Of a stretch of 16,842 nt of DNA, positions 1 through 6,951 are shown one piece after another. The stretch spans positions 1 to 16,842 of the forward strand of contig PCXJ01000016.1 of NCBI GenBank assembly GCA_002787615.1, given 5' to 3'. The translations under genes and the position numbers were made by a program. Numbering within the stretch: the stretch's first letter is position 1; every line of letters begins with the position of its first letter. The notes beneath the pieces are model-generated. The model had not been told where the DNA came from and did no database searches. It saw only the letters and a list, made by a program, of their open reading frames with translations. Source of the stretch: Alphaproteobacteria bacterium CG11_big_fil_rev_8_21_14_0_20_44_7. Lineage in GTDB: Bacteria; Pseudomonadota; Alphaproteobacteria; Rickettsiales; 21-14-0-20-44-7.

Positions 1-36
1 TTCGGTGACGAAGATATCGCTGACCTTGATGACTAA
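1..36 (+). CDS. 3' end of an upstream gene, possibly RNA polymerase omega subunit (partial)
   Basis: Frame 1 reads FGDEDIADLDD and then TAA. Only eleven codons are visible, so no domain can be identified. The acidic tail and its place directly upstream of a Rel/Spo gene fit the rpoZ-rsh order common in proteobacteria, in which the omega subunit often ends in an acidic tail. The identification rests mainly on context. The frame could also be a chance reading, because the window starts mid-gene. Confidence 0.4.
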   Translation, partial: FGDEDIADLDD

Positions 37-79
37 ATAAATCCACTACCTTCAAAGCCCCCAATACCCTCATAGAATA

Positions 80-108
80 TTGCTATATTATGCATTTGGG
101 ATTATATT
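80..108 (+). promoter_or_regulatory. Candidate sigma70-type promoter for rsh
   Basis: TTGCTA (80-85) matches four of six bases of a -35 box. A 17-nt spacer separates it from TATATT (103-108), which matches five of six bases of a -10 box. Transcription would be expected to start about 6-7 nt after the -10 box, at or within a base or two of the rsh ATG at 115. No Shine-Dalgarno sequence lies in the six bases between the box and the ATG, so the transcript may be leaderless. Confidence 0.45.
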
Positions 109-114
109 ATCCCG

Positions 115-2283
115 ATGGCAACGATTGAAGATTTATCAAAAAAACTACATAAGAAAGTCGCAGCATATTTTCCGGAATATGACAAAGCGCTGCTCGATAA
201 AGCCCTGAAATTCGGTGAGAAAGCGCACAGCAAGCAAATCCGCGCCTCCGGTGAACCATATTTCACCCATCCGATAAATGTCGCAATCGTGCTGACTGAG
301 CTAAAACTTGATATGGCAAGCATAATCACCGCCTTGCTGCATGATACGGTAGAAGATACCGAGGTTACACTTGATGAGCTCACAAAAGAATTTGGCGATG
401 TAGTCGCCCGCCTTGTTGACGGAGTTACAAAACTTACCCAGCTTGAGCTAAAATCCGATACGGAGAGCGTCAAGCAGGCTGAGAATTTCCGTAAATTGCT
501 AGTCGCCATGTCGGAGGATATCCGCGTGCTTTTGGTCAAACTGGCTGACCGCCTGCATAATATGCGCACCATCCGCCACGTCCCGCCGAAAAAGCGTAAG
601 CGCATCGCACAGGAAACAATTGATATATATGCGCCATTGGCCGAGCGCATCGGTATCCAGCAAATTAAAGATGAATTGCAGGATTTGAGTTTTGCTATTC
701 TCCATCCGGATGTTCGGGAGTCCATCATCAACCGCCTGAAATTTCTGCGCGAAAAAGGCGTAAAAGGCGTGCAGCGCACTATCAAAGAAATCTCCGATAA
801 ATTGAGTGAAGCGGGAATAAAGATTGAGATAACCGGACGCGAAAAAAAGCCCTGCTCCATCTGGAACAAGATGCAGCGCAAGAATATCAGCTTTGAGCAG
901 CTTGCCGATATTATTGCTTTCCGCATTTTCGTAAATGACGTGCAGGAGTGCTACCATGTGTTGGGGATTTTGCATTCGAGCTATCATGTTGTGCCGGAGC
1001 GTTTTCGCGACTTCATCTCAACGCCAAAATCGAATGGCTATAAGTCTTTGCACACAACAATTATCGGGCCGGAAAAACAGCCGATTGAAATACAAATCAG
1101 AACTTATGATATGCATGAGGTAGCAGAGCTTGGTGTAGCAGCGCATTGGAGCTATAAGCAGGATGCCGAGGCATTACGCGAGGGAACGGAATATCGCTGG
1201 ATTAGGGAACTTCTAGATATCCTCTCTCACTCCACCAACCCTGAAGAATTTCTCGAACATACCAGACTTGAAATGTATCATGATCAGGTTTTTTGCTTCA
1301 GCCCGAAAGGCGATATTATCGCCCTACCGCGTGGGTCAACCCCTGTAGATTTCGCCTTCGCGGTGCATTCGCAAGTTGGCTATAATTGCACTGGCGCAAA
1401 GGTGAATGGACGGATTGTACCGCTTCGCCATCAGTTGGAAAATGGCGATCAGGTAGAAATCATCCGCTCCAAGTCGCAAACTCCTTCCCCCACATGGGAA
1501 CGCTTTGTCGTTACGGGAAAAGCACGAGCTGAAATCCGCAAATTCGTACGTGTGCAGCAGCGTGATGAATATTTAAGCTTAGGTCGCGCCATCATCAATA
1601 AATATTTTGCCAATGAAGGTTTTGAAATCAAACATGAGAACGAATTAAAACCGGCACTACAAAAATTCAAGAAGAAGGAATATGACGATTTATATGCTGA
1701 AATCGGCGAAGGTTTAATCACTCGTGGGCAAGTTTTGGATGCAGTCCATCCCGAACATAAGGATAATAAAAAGAAGAAAAAGAAATCATTCTTCTTCTTC
1801 ACGCGTGACAAGGGCAAGGATAAACGCGAGGATGCAATTACGATAAAAGGGCTGATGCCGGGAATGGCTGTGCATTTTGCCGGATGCTGCCACCCACTCC
1901 CCGGCGATAAAATTGTTGGCATCGTCACCACGGGAAAAGGCATAACCATCCACACTTCTGATTGCGAAACGCTGGAGAATTTCGCTGATACACCTGAGCG
2001 CTGGATTGAGGTTTCATGGGAAAATGTTGATGATAGCGAGCAAATGCACATCGGCAGATTGCGGGTTATTTTATCACATGAATCAGGTGCGCTTGCCACG
2101 CTCACCAATGTTATCGCCAAAGATATGGGGAATATCACCAATTTAAAAATCGTCAATCGCTCGCAGGATTTCTTTGAATTATTTGTTGATATCGGGGTCA
2201 AGAGCGCCCGCCATTTGAATATAATTATCGCCAGTCTGCGCGCAAAATCTTCCATTCACTCGGTAGAAAGACAAGGCATTTAA
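115..2283 (+). CDS. Bifunctional (p)ppGpp synthetase/hydrolase of the Rel/SpoT family
   Basis: This cytoplasmic stringent-response enzyme makes (p)ppGpp from ATP and GDP/GTP and also degrades it. The 722-residue length is normal for a full RSH protein. The HD hydrolase domain (about 30-190) keeps H52, H76-D77, E80-D81 and D144 in ADRLHNMR, so hydrolysis should be active. The synthetase domain (about 235-350) has the basic GREKK segment of bifunctional enzymes, D265, the RFRDFI/PKSNGYKSLHT motif (296-314) and E325 in EIQIRT, so synthesis should be active too. A TGS domain (about 388-450), a zinc-finger-like segment with GCCHPLPGD (590-598) and a C-terminal ACT domain (about 645-718) follow. 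An unusual Lys6-Ser-Phe4 run lies at 552-562 in the linker. No in-frame alternative start exists before M66. The gene is followed by priA after 13 nt. It could be named rel, relA or spoT; activity on both sides is inferred from intact motifs. Confidence 0.95.
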   Translation: MATIEDLSKKLHKKVAAYFPEYDKALLDKALKFGEKAHSKQIRASGEPYFTHPINVAIVLTELKLDMASIITALLHDTVEDTEVTLDELTKEFGDVVARLVDGVTKLTQLELKSDTESVKQAENFRKLLVAMSEDIRVLLVKLADRLHNMRTIRHVPPKKRKRIAQETIDIYAPLAERIGIQQIKDELQDLSFAILHPDVRESIINRLKFLREKGVKGVQRTIKEISDKLSEAGIKIEITGREKKPCSIWNKMQRKNISFEQLADIIAFRIFVNDVQECYHVLGILHSSYHVVPERFRDFISTPKSNGYKSLHTTIIGPEKQPIEIQIRTYDMHEVAELGVAAHWSYKQDAEALREGTEYRWIRELLDILSHSTNPEEFLEHTRLEMYHDQVFCFSPKGDIIALPRGSTPVDFAFAVHSQVGYNCTGAKVNGRIVPLRHQLENGDQVEIIRSKSQTPSPTWERFVVTGKARAEIRKFVRVQQRDEYLSLGRAIINKYFANEGFEIKHENELKPALQKFKKKEYDDLYAEIGEGLITRGQVLDAVHPEHKDNKKKKKKSFFFFTRDKGKDKREDAITIKGLMPGMAVHFAGCCHPLPGDKIVGIVTTGKGITIHTSDCETLENFADTPERWIEVSWENVDDSEQMHIGRLRVILSHESGALATLTNVIAKDMGNITNLKIVNRSQDFFELFVDIGVKSARHLNIIIASLRAKSSIHSVERQGI

Positions 2284-2294
2284 CAAGGCATTTA
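2271..2294 (+). repeat. Perfect 12-bp tandem duplication at the rsh/priA junction
   Basis: ACAAGGCATTTA occurs twice in direct succession (2271-2282 and 2283-2294). The first copy carries the last codons of rsh and most of its stop. The second forms the short gap and places AAGG 8 nt before the priA ATG. It looks like a recent slippage event with no effect on either product. Confidence 0.85.
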
Positions 2295-2296
2295 AT

Positions 2297-4240
2297 ATGC
2301 AAGTATATAAAATTCTGCTGCCGCTAAATGTTGACGAACCGTTTGATTATGTTTCGGATATCCCGCTTATGCGCGGAGATTTTGTCAATGTTCCCTTTCG
2401 TGGCTCAAAAAAACTAGCCGTGGTTTGGGGCAAAGGCGAGAGCGAAGTTGAGGAATATAAAATCAAAAAAATTGAGGATAAGCCCGACCTCCCAGCATTA
2501 AATGAAAATCTGCTAAAATTTATCGAATGGGTAGCGGCGTATAATCTTTCGCATATCGGCAATGTTTTGAAAATGTGTATGAGCGTGAAGTTTGGCGGCA
2601 AACGCAACAAGCATGAGCCGATAATACCTGATTTCACCCTGACAGGGCTAACCGAAACGCAAGATGAAATCTCGAAAATATTACGCGCAAAGGTTAGCAA
2701 CGCCAAATATTGCGCAACCTTGCTGGATGGCGTAACCGGTTCCGGCAAAACCGAGGTATATTTTGAAGCAATTGACGAGGCTTTGAACGAGGGCAAGCAA
2801 GCGCTGGTTTTACTTCCCGAAATCGCGCTCTCATATCAATGGCTGGAGCGCTTTCGTCAACGCTTTGGGGTTGAGCCTGGGGTTTGGCATTCGGCTCGCA
2901 CCCCGAAGCAGCGCCGCGAAACTTGGCTGGATGTTGCCGAAGGTAAAACTAATCTAATTGTCGGCGCACGCTCAGCTCTTTTTTTGCCCTTCAACAATCT
3001 TGGGCTGATTGTTGTCGACGAAGAACATGAACAATCCTACAAGCAGGAGGAAGGGGTGATTTACCACGGGCGCGATATGGCAGTTGTCCGCGCTTCGATT
3101 GAGCATATCCCAATTGTGCTTGCCTCCGCCACGCCTTCGCTGGAAACCATGCATAATGTCGATGATGGCAAATATGAGCTGCTGCATCTGCCGGAGCGTT
3201 TTGGCGGCGCACATTTGCCGAAAATCAATGTGATTGATATGCGGCTGGAAAAACTGCCTGCTGATGAATTCTTATCTCACACTCTAAAAGAAGAACTCAC
3301 TCAGGCACTTGAGAAGAAGCAGCAATCTGTGCTTTTCCTCAACCGCCGTGGTTATGCGCCTTTACTCCTGTGCCGTGCTTGCGGCTATCGCGTGCAATGC
3401 CCAAACTGCACTGCATGGCTGGTTTTGCATAAAAGTCATAAATCATTGGAATGCCATCATTGTGGATTCCGTGGTTCTGTGCCCGAAGCCTGCCCTGCTT
3501 GCGAGGCGGAGGAAAAGCTGCATCCGTGCGGCCCCGGTGTTGAGCGAATTTATGAGGAGGTAAAGAATAGCTTCCCATCAGCACGGGTTGAGGTTTTGGC
3601 TTCTGATTCCATCAAAAAAGCTGATGAGATAGTAACAAAAATGGGGAATCATGAAATTGATATTCTGGTCGGTACGCAGATGATTGCCAAAGGGCATCAC
3701 TTCCCCAAGCTTGCATTTGTCGGGATTGTCGATGCTGATTTAGGGCTGGAAGGCGGAGATTTGCGGGCAATGGAGCGCACTTATCAGCTTATGCATCAGG
3801 TGGCAGGACGCGCCGGACGGGAAAGCGATGTCGGCAAGGTATTGATTCAAAGCTATATGCCGGAGAATTCTGCCATTGCCGCGCTGATTGGTGAAGAGCG
3901 CAATAAGTTTATCAAATCACAACTTGCCGAGCGCGAGAAATTTGGCATGCCGCCATTTGGGCGTTTAGCCACGATTGTGCTGAGTGGAAAAAATGAAAAA
4001 CTGGTTGGAAATTATATTTCCAAGCTAGCGCTCGCCGCGCCTAAATCGGATAATGTCGAGGTGCTAGGGCCTGCCCCTGCCCCGATGAGCTATTTACGCG
4101 GGCAGCATCGCCATCGGCTGATTATCAAAACTGCGCGTAATATCAATATCCAGAAATATATCAAAAACTGGACGGAGAAAACCCATCTCCCGCCCTCAAT
4201 CAAAATGAAAATTGATATTGACCCGTATAGCTTTGTTTAG
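2297..4240 (+). CDS. priA: Primosomal replication-restart helicase PriA
   Basis: PriA is a 3'-5' superfamily 2 DNA helicase that recognises stalled forks and starts primosome reassembly. Seen here are a beta-rich N-terminal 3'-end-binding domain (about 1-100), Walker A GVTGSGKT (145-152), Walker B DEEH (241-244), the ASATP motif (277-281) and paired zinc-binding cysteines (C359, C362, C368, C371, C386, C389, C399, C402). Motif V is GTQMIAKGHHFP (459-470) and motif VI is QVAGRAGR (501-508). A C-terminal domain runs to residue 647. The Walker lysine is K151, against K230 in E. coli PriA. The missing stretch corresponds to the winged-helix domain between the N-terminal and helicase domains. A Shine-Dalgarno AAGG lies 8 nt before the ATG. 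The gene probably shares a transcript with rsh. Its stop overlaps that of the convergent gene. Confidence 0.96.
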   Translation: MQVYKILLPLNVDEPFDYVSDIPLMRGDFVNVPFRGSKKLAVVWGKGESEVEEYKIKKIEDKPDLPALNENLLKFIEWVAAYNLSHIGNVLKMCMSVKFGGKRNKHEPIIPDFTLTGLTETQDEISKILRAKVSNAKYCATLLDGVTGSGKTEVYFEAIDEALNEGKQALVLLPEIALSYQWLERFRQRFGVEPGVWHSARTPKQRRETWLDVAEGKTNLIVGARSALFLPFNNLGLIVVDEEHEQSYKQEEGVIYHGRDMAVVRASIEHIPIVLASATPSLETMHNVDDGKYELLHLPERFGGAHLPKINVIDMRLEKLPADEFLSHTLKEELTQALEKKQQSVLFLNRRGYAPLLLCRACGYRVQCPNCTAWLVLHKSHKSLECHHCGFRGSVPEACPACEAEEKLHPCGPGVERIYEEVKNSFPSARVEVLASDSIKKADEIVTKMGNHEIDILVGTQMIAKGHHFPKLAFVGIVDADLGLEGGDLRAMERTYQLMHQVAGRAGRESDVGKVLIQSYMPENSAIAALIGEERNKFIKSQLAEREKFGMPPFGRLATIVLSGKNEKLVGNYISKLALAAPKSDNVEVLGPAPAPMSYLRGQHRHRLIIKTARNINIQKYIKNWTEKTHLPPSIKMKIDIDPYSFV

Positions 4241-4839
4241 CGCGTTCCGGGGACTACGTGATGAGCACCCCTGCTCATCGCAGCGTCTTCAATTCGTTGC
4301 GCTTCATTCAATATCTCACCTAAATCCATGCTAAATTTCGCACCGGATTGCTCCTGCATTTCGTCTAGCAACAGCCAAACTGAATCCCTATCTGCTACTT
4401 GCAGACATAGGTTAAAATCATCCACGGTTTTAAATCTTACCAAATCACCCTTAACACACCCGCGATAATCATTGCTCGCAAGAAAAGCCTGTATGGTGGG
4501 GTAATCCGAACCAATATGCAACTCAATCGGATACTCATCTTTTGTGCTATAATCACGATTCGGCGAAACTGCGGCGGATATAACCGGAGCTTCTAATGGT
4601 GATGGCTGCACCGGCACATCGGTAAAATTAGCAGTTGGCGCAACACCAGATTCCCTTTGCAAATCATACAATTCACGATTTGCCAATACCGCAGGGTTTC
4701 CTTGCCCTTGTACCTCAAAAATTCTGGTTGCAGCTTCCAGAAATTCAGCGCTAACATCCACCCCGCTTTCTGCGCTGTGGCGCAAAATGCTTCTGGCTTG
4801 TTCAATATTTGCTATCCCGTCAAATGGATCATTTCTCAT
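4237..4839 (-). CDS. Protein of unknown function, 200 residues
   Basis: I do not recognise a family. The frame is open back to 4917, but I chose the ATG at 4839 because GAGG lies 6 nt before it; the upstream ATG has no ribosome-binding site. The predicted protein starts MRNDPFDG and has no signal peptide or membrane segment. Residues about 1-60 look helical. A Pro/Ser-rich linker covers about 66-95. A mixed alpha/beta domain (about 100-190) contains two cysteines, 'RGCVKGDLVRF' and 'NLCLQVADRDSVWLLLDE'. The tail is a helix rich in Glu and Ala. It converges on priA, and its TAA overlaps the priA TAG (4237-4240). It could be a lineage-specific orphan; expression is unproven, but the ribosome-binding site and normal composition support a real gene. 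Confidence 0.7.
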   Translation of the reverse strand: MRNDPFDGIANIEQARSILRHSAESGVDVSAEFLEAATRIFEVQGQGNPAVLANRELYDLQRESGVAPTANFTDVPVQPSPLEAPVISAAVSPNRDYSTKDEYPIELHIGSDYPTIQAFLASNDYRGCVKGDLVRFKTVDDFNLCLQVADRDSVWLLLDEMQEQSGAKFSMDLGEILNEAQRIEDAAMSRGAHHVVPGTR

Positions 4840-4893
4840 AAAAAACCTCGCGATGTTAATAAAACTTAACGCAATATAATGCAAACCCGCCAC

Positions 4894-4909
4894 AAAATGC
4901 AAGCATTTT
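4894..4909. terminator. Weak AT-rich hairpin with flanking T/A tracts
   Basis: AAAATGCAAGCATTTT is a perfect 16-bp palindrome that can form a 6-bp stem with a CAAG loop. On the + strand it is followed by four more T residues. It lies in the gap downstream of atpC and upstream of the 4237-4839 gene. It has only one G-C pair in the stem, so it would be a poor intrinsic terminator and may be chance. Confidence 0.25.
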
Positions 4910-4936
4910 TTTTGCATCTTTGCACATCACAGACAC

Positions 4937-5020
4937 CGTCATTGCAACTCGTTGCGCAATCCGTGGCCATATATAACATCAGAATTAACACCCAGACCCC
5001 ACAATGAATGCGGGGTGACG
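4937..5020. repeat. 84-bp palindromic intergenic element with two internal hairpins
   Basis: The element is bounded by CGTCA (4937-4941) and TGACG (5016-5020) as short terminal inverted repeats. Inside, ATTGCAAC pairs imperfectly with GTTGCGCAAT (4941-4960), and ACCCC (4996-5000, preceded by G) pairs with GGGGT (5012-5016) around an 11-nt loop. This design resembles dispersed palindromic or MITE-like elements. I recall GTCATTGC...GCAATCC and GTCACCCCGC-type repeats in Rickettsiales genomes, but I cannot check copy number here. It lies just downstream of atpC on the minus strand and might help end that transcript. The rest of the 4840-5065 gap shows nothing else I can name. Confidence 0.5.
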
Positions 5021-5065
5021 TTGGGGATAATACGAGCGCTTGAAGCAGGATTAATTAAAAAGCTA

Positions 5066-5332
5066 CTATTCGGCAGCTATCTTATCGCTCAATATGGTGC
5101 ATTTTGTGCCCATAACTTGCACAAAGCCGCCCTCTGTCTTGAAGATTTGCGCGGGCTTTGCGGCTTCCACCTTATCATAAATCCGCAGCTCACCTTGCTG
5201 CAACTCGGCAATAAGCGGGGCATGATTTGGCAAAACACCAAACTCACCTTCTGCACCCGGAGCAACAACCATCGCTACTTCTCCGGAGAATATCACCTCA
5301 TCAGGCGTTATGATTTCTAAGTTTAACGCCAT
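5066..5332 (-). CDS. atpC: F1 ATP synthase epsilon subunit, short form lacking the C-terminal helices
   Basis: Epsilon belongs to the central stalk and links the gamma subunit to the c-ring. The 88 residues match the N-terminal beta-sandwich: LNLEIITPDEVIFSGEV at the start and the hallmark GAEGEFGVLPNHAPLI (26-41). The protein ends where the sandwich ends. The two-helix C-terminal domain, which makes up the rest of the usual 130-140 residues and inhibits ATP hydrolysis, is absent. Its ATG overlaps the atpD stop as TAATG, with AAGGA about 9 nt upstream inside atpD, so the two are translationally coupled. It is the last gene of the operon. The stop is clean and nothing downstream resembles a lost domain, so this looks like a natural short form, as in green sulfur bacteria. 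Confidence 0.93.
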   Translation of the reverse strand: MALNLEIITPDEVIFSGEVAMVVAPGAEGEFGVLPNHAPLIAELQQGELRIYDKVEAAKPAQIFKTEGGFVQVMGTKCTILSDKIAAE

Positions 5333-6903
5333 TAAGCCGCTTCCTTAGCCAGTTTCGCAGCTTTTTCTTCTGCTTCTGCCATGTTGCCGACCATATAGAA
5401 AGCCCCTTCCGGCAGATGGTCATATTTACCTTCGACCAAACCTTTAAAGCCTTCGATTGTATCTTTCAGCGAAACAAGCTTACCCGGTGAACCGGTGAAA
5501 ACTTCTGCCACGAAGAATGGCTGTGATAAGAAACGCTGAATCTTACGAGCGCGCGCCACCACCAGCTTATCTTCCTCAGAAAGCTCATCCATACCAAGAA
5601 TCGCGATGATATCTTGCAATGATTTGTAAGTTTGCAGAACACGTTGAACTTCACGCGCAATTGTATAATGCTCTTCCCCGATGATTTCAGGCGCAAGAAT
5701 ACGTGAGCTGGAATCGAGCGGGTCAACCGCAGGATAAATACCAAGCTCAGCAATTTGGCGTGAAAGAACGGTGGTTGCATCCAAATGGGCAAATGAAGCT
5801 GCCGGAGCAGGATCGGTCAAATCATCCGCAGGAACATAAACCGCCTGCACAGATGTAATCGAGCCTTTATTGGTTGATGTAATACGCTCCTGCAAAGCAC
5901 CCATATCGGTTGCAAGTGTCGGCTGATAGCCCACCGCAGAAGGAATACGCCCAAGTAGCGCAGAAACTTCCGAACCGGCTTGAGTGAAACGGAAAATATT
6001 ATCAACGAAGAAAAGCACGTCTTGCCCTTCTTGGTCACGGAAATATTCCGCCATCGTCAAACCTGTCAACGCAACACGCGCACGCGCACCGGGAGGCTCA
6101 TTCATCTGGCCATAAACCAGCGCTGCTTTTGATTTGGTTTGATCTTCAATATTGATAACGCCGGAATCCATCATTTCGTGGTAAAGGTCATTACCCTCAC
6201 GAGTACGCTCACCCACGCCAGCGAACACGGAATAACCACCATGCGCTTTCGCGATGTTATTGATAAGTTCCATAATCAAAACGGTTTTGCCAACGCCCGC
6301 ACCACCAAATAAACCAATCTTACCGCCCTTGGCATAAGGTGCTAGCAAGTCGATAACTTTAATACCGGTTACGAGGATTTCACTTTCGGTTGATTGGTCG
6401 GCAAATGGCGGGGCAACATTATGAATTGGCGCGTTTTGCTTGGTTTTGCATTCGCCAAGACCGTCAATTTCTTCACCGATAACGTTGAAAATTCTTCCCA
6501 AGGTTTCCGGCCCAACCGGAACGGAAATCGGCGCACCTGTATCAAACACTTCAACGCCACGAGTCAGACCATCGGTAGAATCCATCGCGATTGCACGAAC
6601 CGTACCTTCACCCAAATGCTGCGCAACTTCCATCACCAAACGTTTGCCGTGATTTTCACATTCCAGCGCATTCAAAATTTTAGGCAATGCACCGTCAAAT
6701 TTCACATCAACAACCGCAGAGATAACCTGAGTTACAACTCCCTTCAAACCACTTCTCACCGGAAGCTTGGTTACTTTTGACGAAGATTTTGCCACCGCTT
6801 TTGCAGGAGCTTTTGCTGCCGCTTTTGGTGTTACCTTCTTCGCAGGGGCTTTTTTTGCTACTGTTTTTTTGGTTGTCTTACTTGTTGTTTTTTTAGTTGC
6901 CAT
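5332..6903 (-). CDS. atpD: F1 ATP synthase catalytic beta subunit with a Lys/Ala-rich N-terminal extension
   Basis: Beta carries the catalytic sites that make ATP from ADP and phosphate as gamma rotates. Walker A GGAGVGKT is at 200-207, the catalytic glutamate E232 is in GERTREGNDLYHEM, and DNIFRFTQAGSEVSALLGR is intact. The conserved core starts near residue 53 (LKGVVTQVISAVVDVKF). The first 50 or so residues are added. They contain 15 lysines and no Asp or Glu, in runs such as VAKKAPAKK and KAPAKAVAK. Similar tails are known on AtpD of several alphaproteobacteria. The start is secure: the next Met is M91, inside the core, and AAGGA lies about 7 nt before the ATG. The 48-nt gap from atpG is T-rich on the + strand. 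At 523 residues it is longer than the usual 460-480 entirely because of the tail. Confidence 0.97.
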   Translation of the reverse strand: MATKKTTSKTTKKTVAKKAPAKKVTPKAAAKAPAKAVAKSSSKVTKLPVRSGLKGVVTQVISAVVDVKFDGALPKILNALECENHGKRLVMEVAQHLGEGTVRAIAMDSTDGLTRGVEVFDTGAPISVPVGPETLGRIFNVIGEEIDGLGECKTKQNAPIHNVAPPFADQSTESEILVTGIKVIDLLAPYAKGGKIGLFGGAGVGKTVLIMELINNIAKAHGGYSVFAGVGERTREGNDLYHEMMDSGVINIEDQTKSKAALVYGQMNEPPGARARVALTGLTMAEYFRDQEGQDVLFFVDNIFRFTQAGSEVSALLGRIPSAVGYQPTLATDMGALQERITSTNKGSITSVQAVYVPADDLTDPAPAASFAHLDATTVLSRQIAELGIYPAVDPLDSSSRILAPEIIGEEHYTIAREVQRVLQTYKSLQDIIAILGMDELSEEDKLVVARARKIQRFLSQPFFVAEVFTGSPGKLVSLKDTIEGFKGLVEGKYDHLPEGAFYMVGNMAEAEEKAAKLAKEAA

Positions 6904-6951
6904 TTTTTTGTCCTTGTTTTTTTTATTTCTCTAAATCCTAGTTTCTAGCTC

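Noticed and set aside
102..926. 274-residue minus-strand frame across rsh
   Set aside because: It is antisense to conserved HD and synthetase motifs, with Ser-rich shadow composition and no recognisable domain.
1449..2255. 268-residue minus-strand frame across the 3' half of rsh
   Set aside because: It is antisense to the zinc-finger and ACT region, and no family features are visible.
4840..4917. 26-residue N-terminal extension of the 4237-4839 gene
   Set aside because: It looks like a hydrophobic signal-like segment, but the start at 4917 has no ribosome-binding site, while GAGG lies at the right distance before the Met at 4839.
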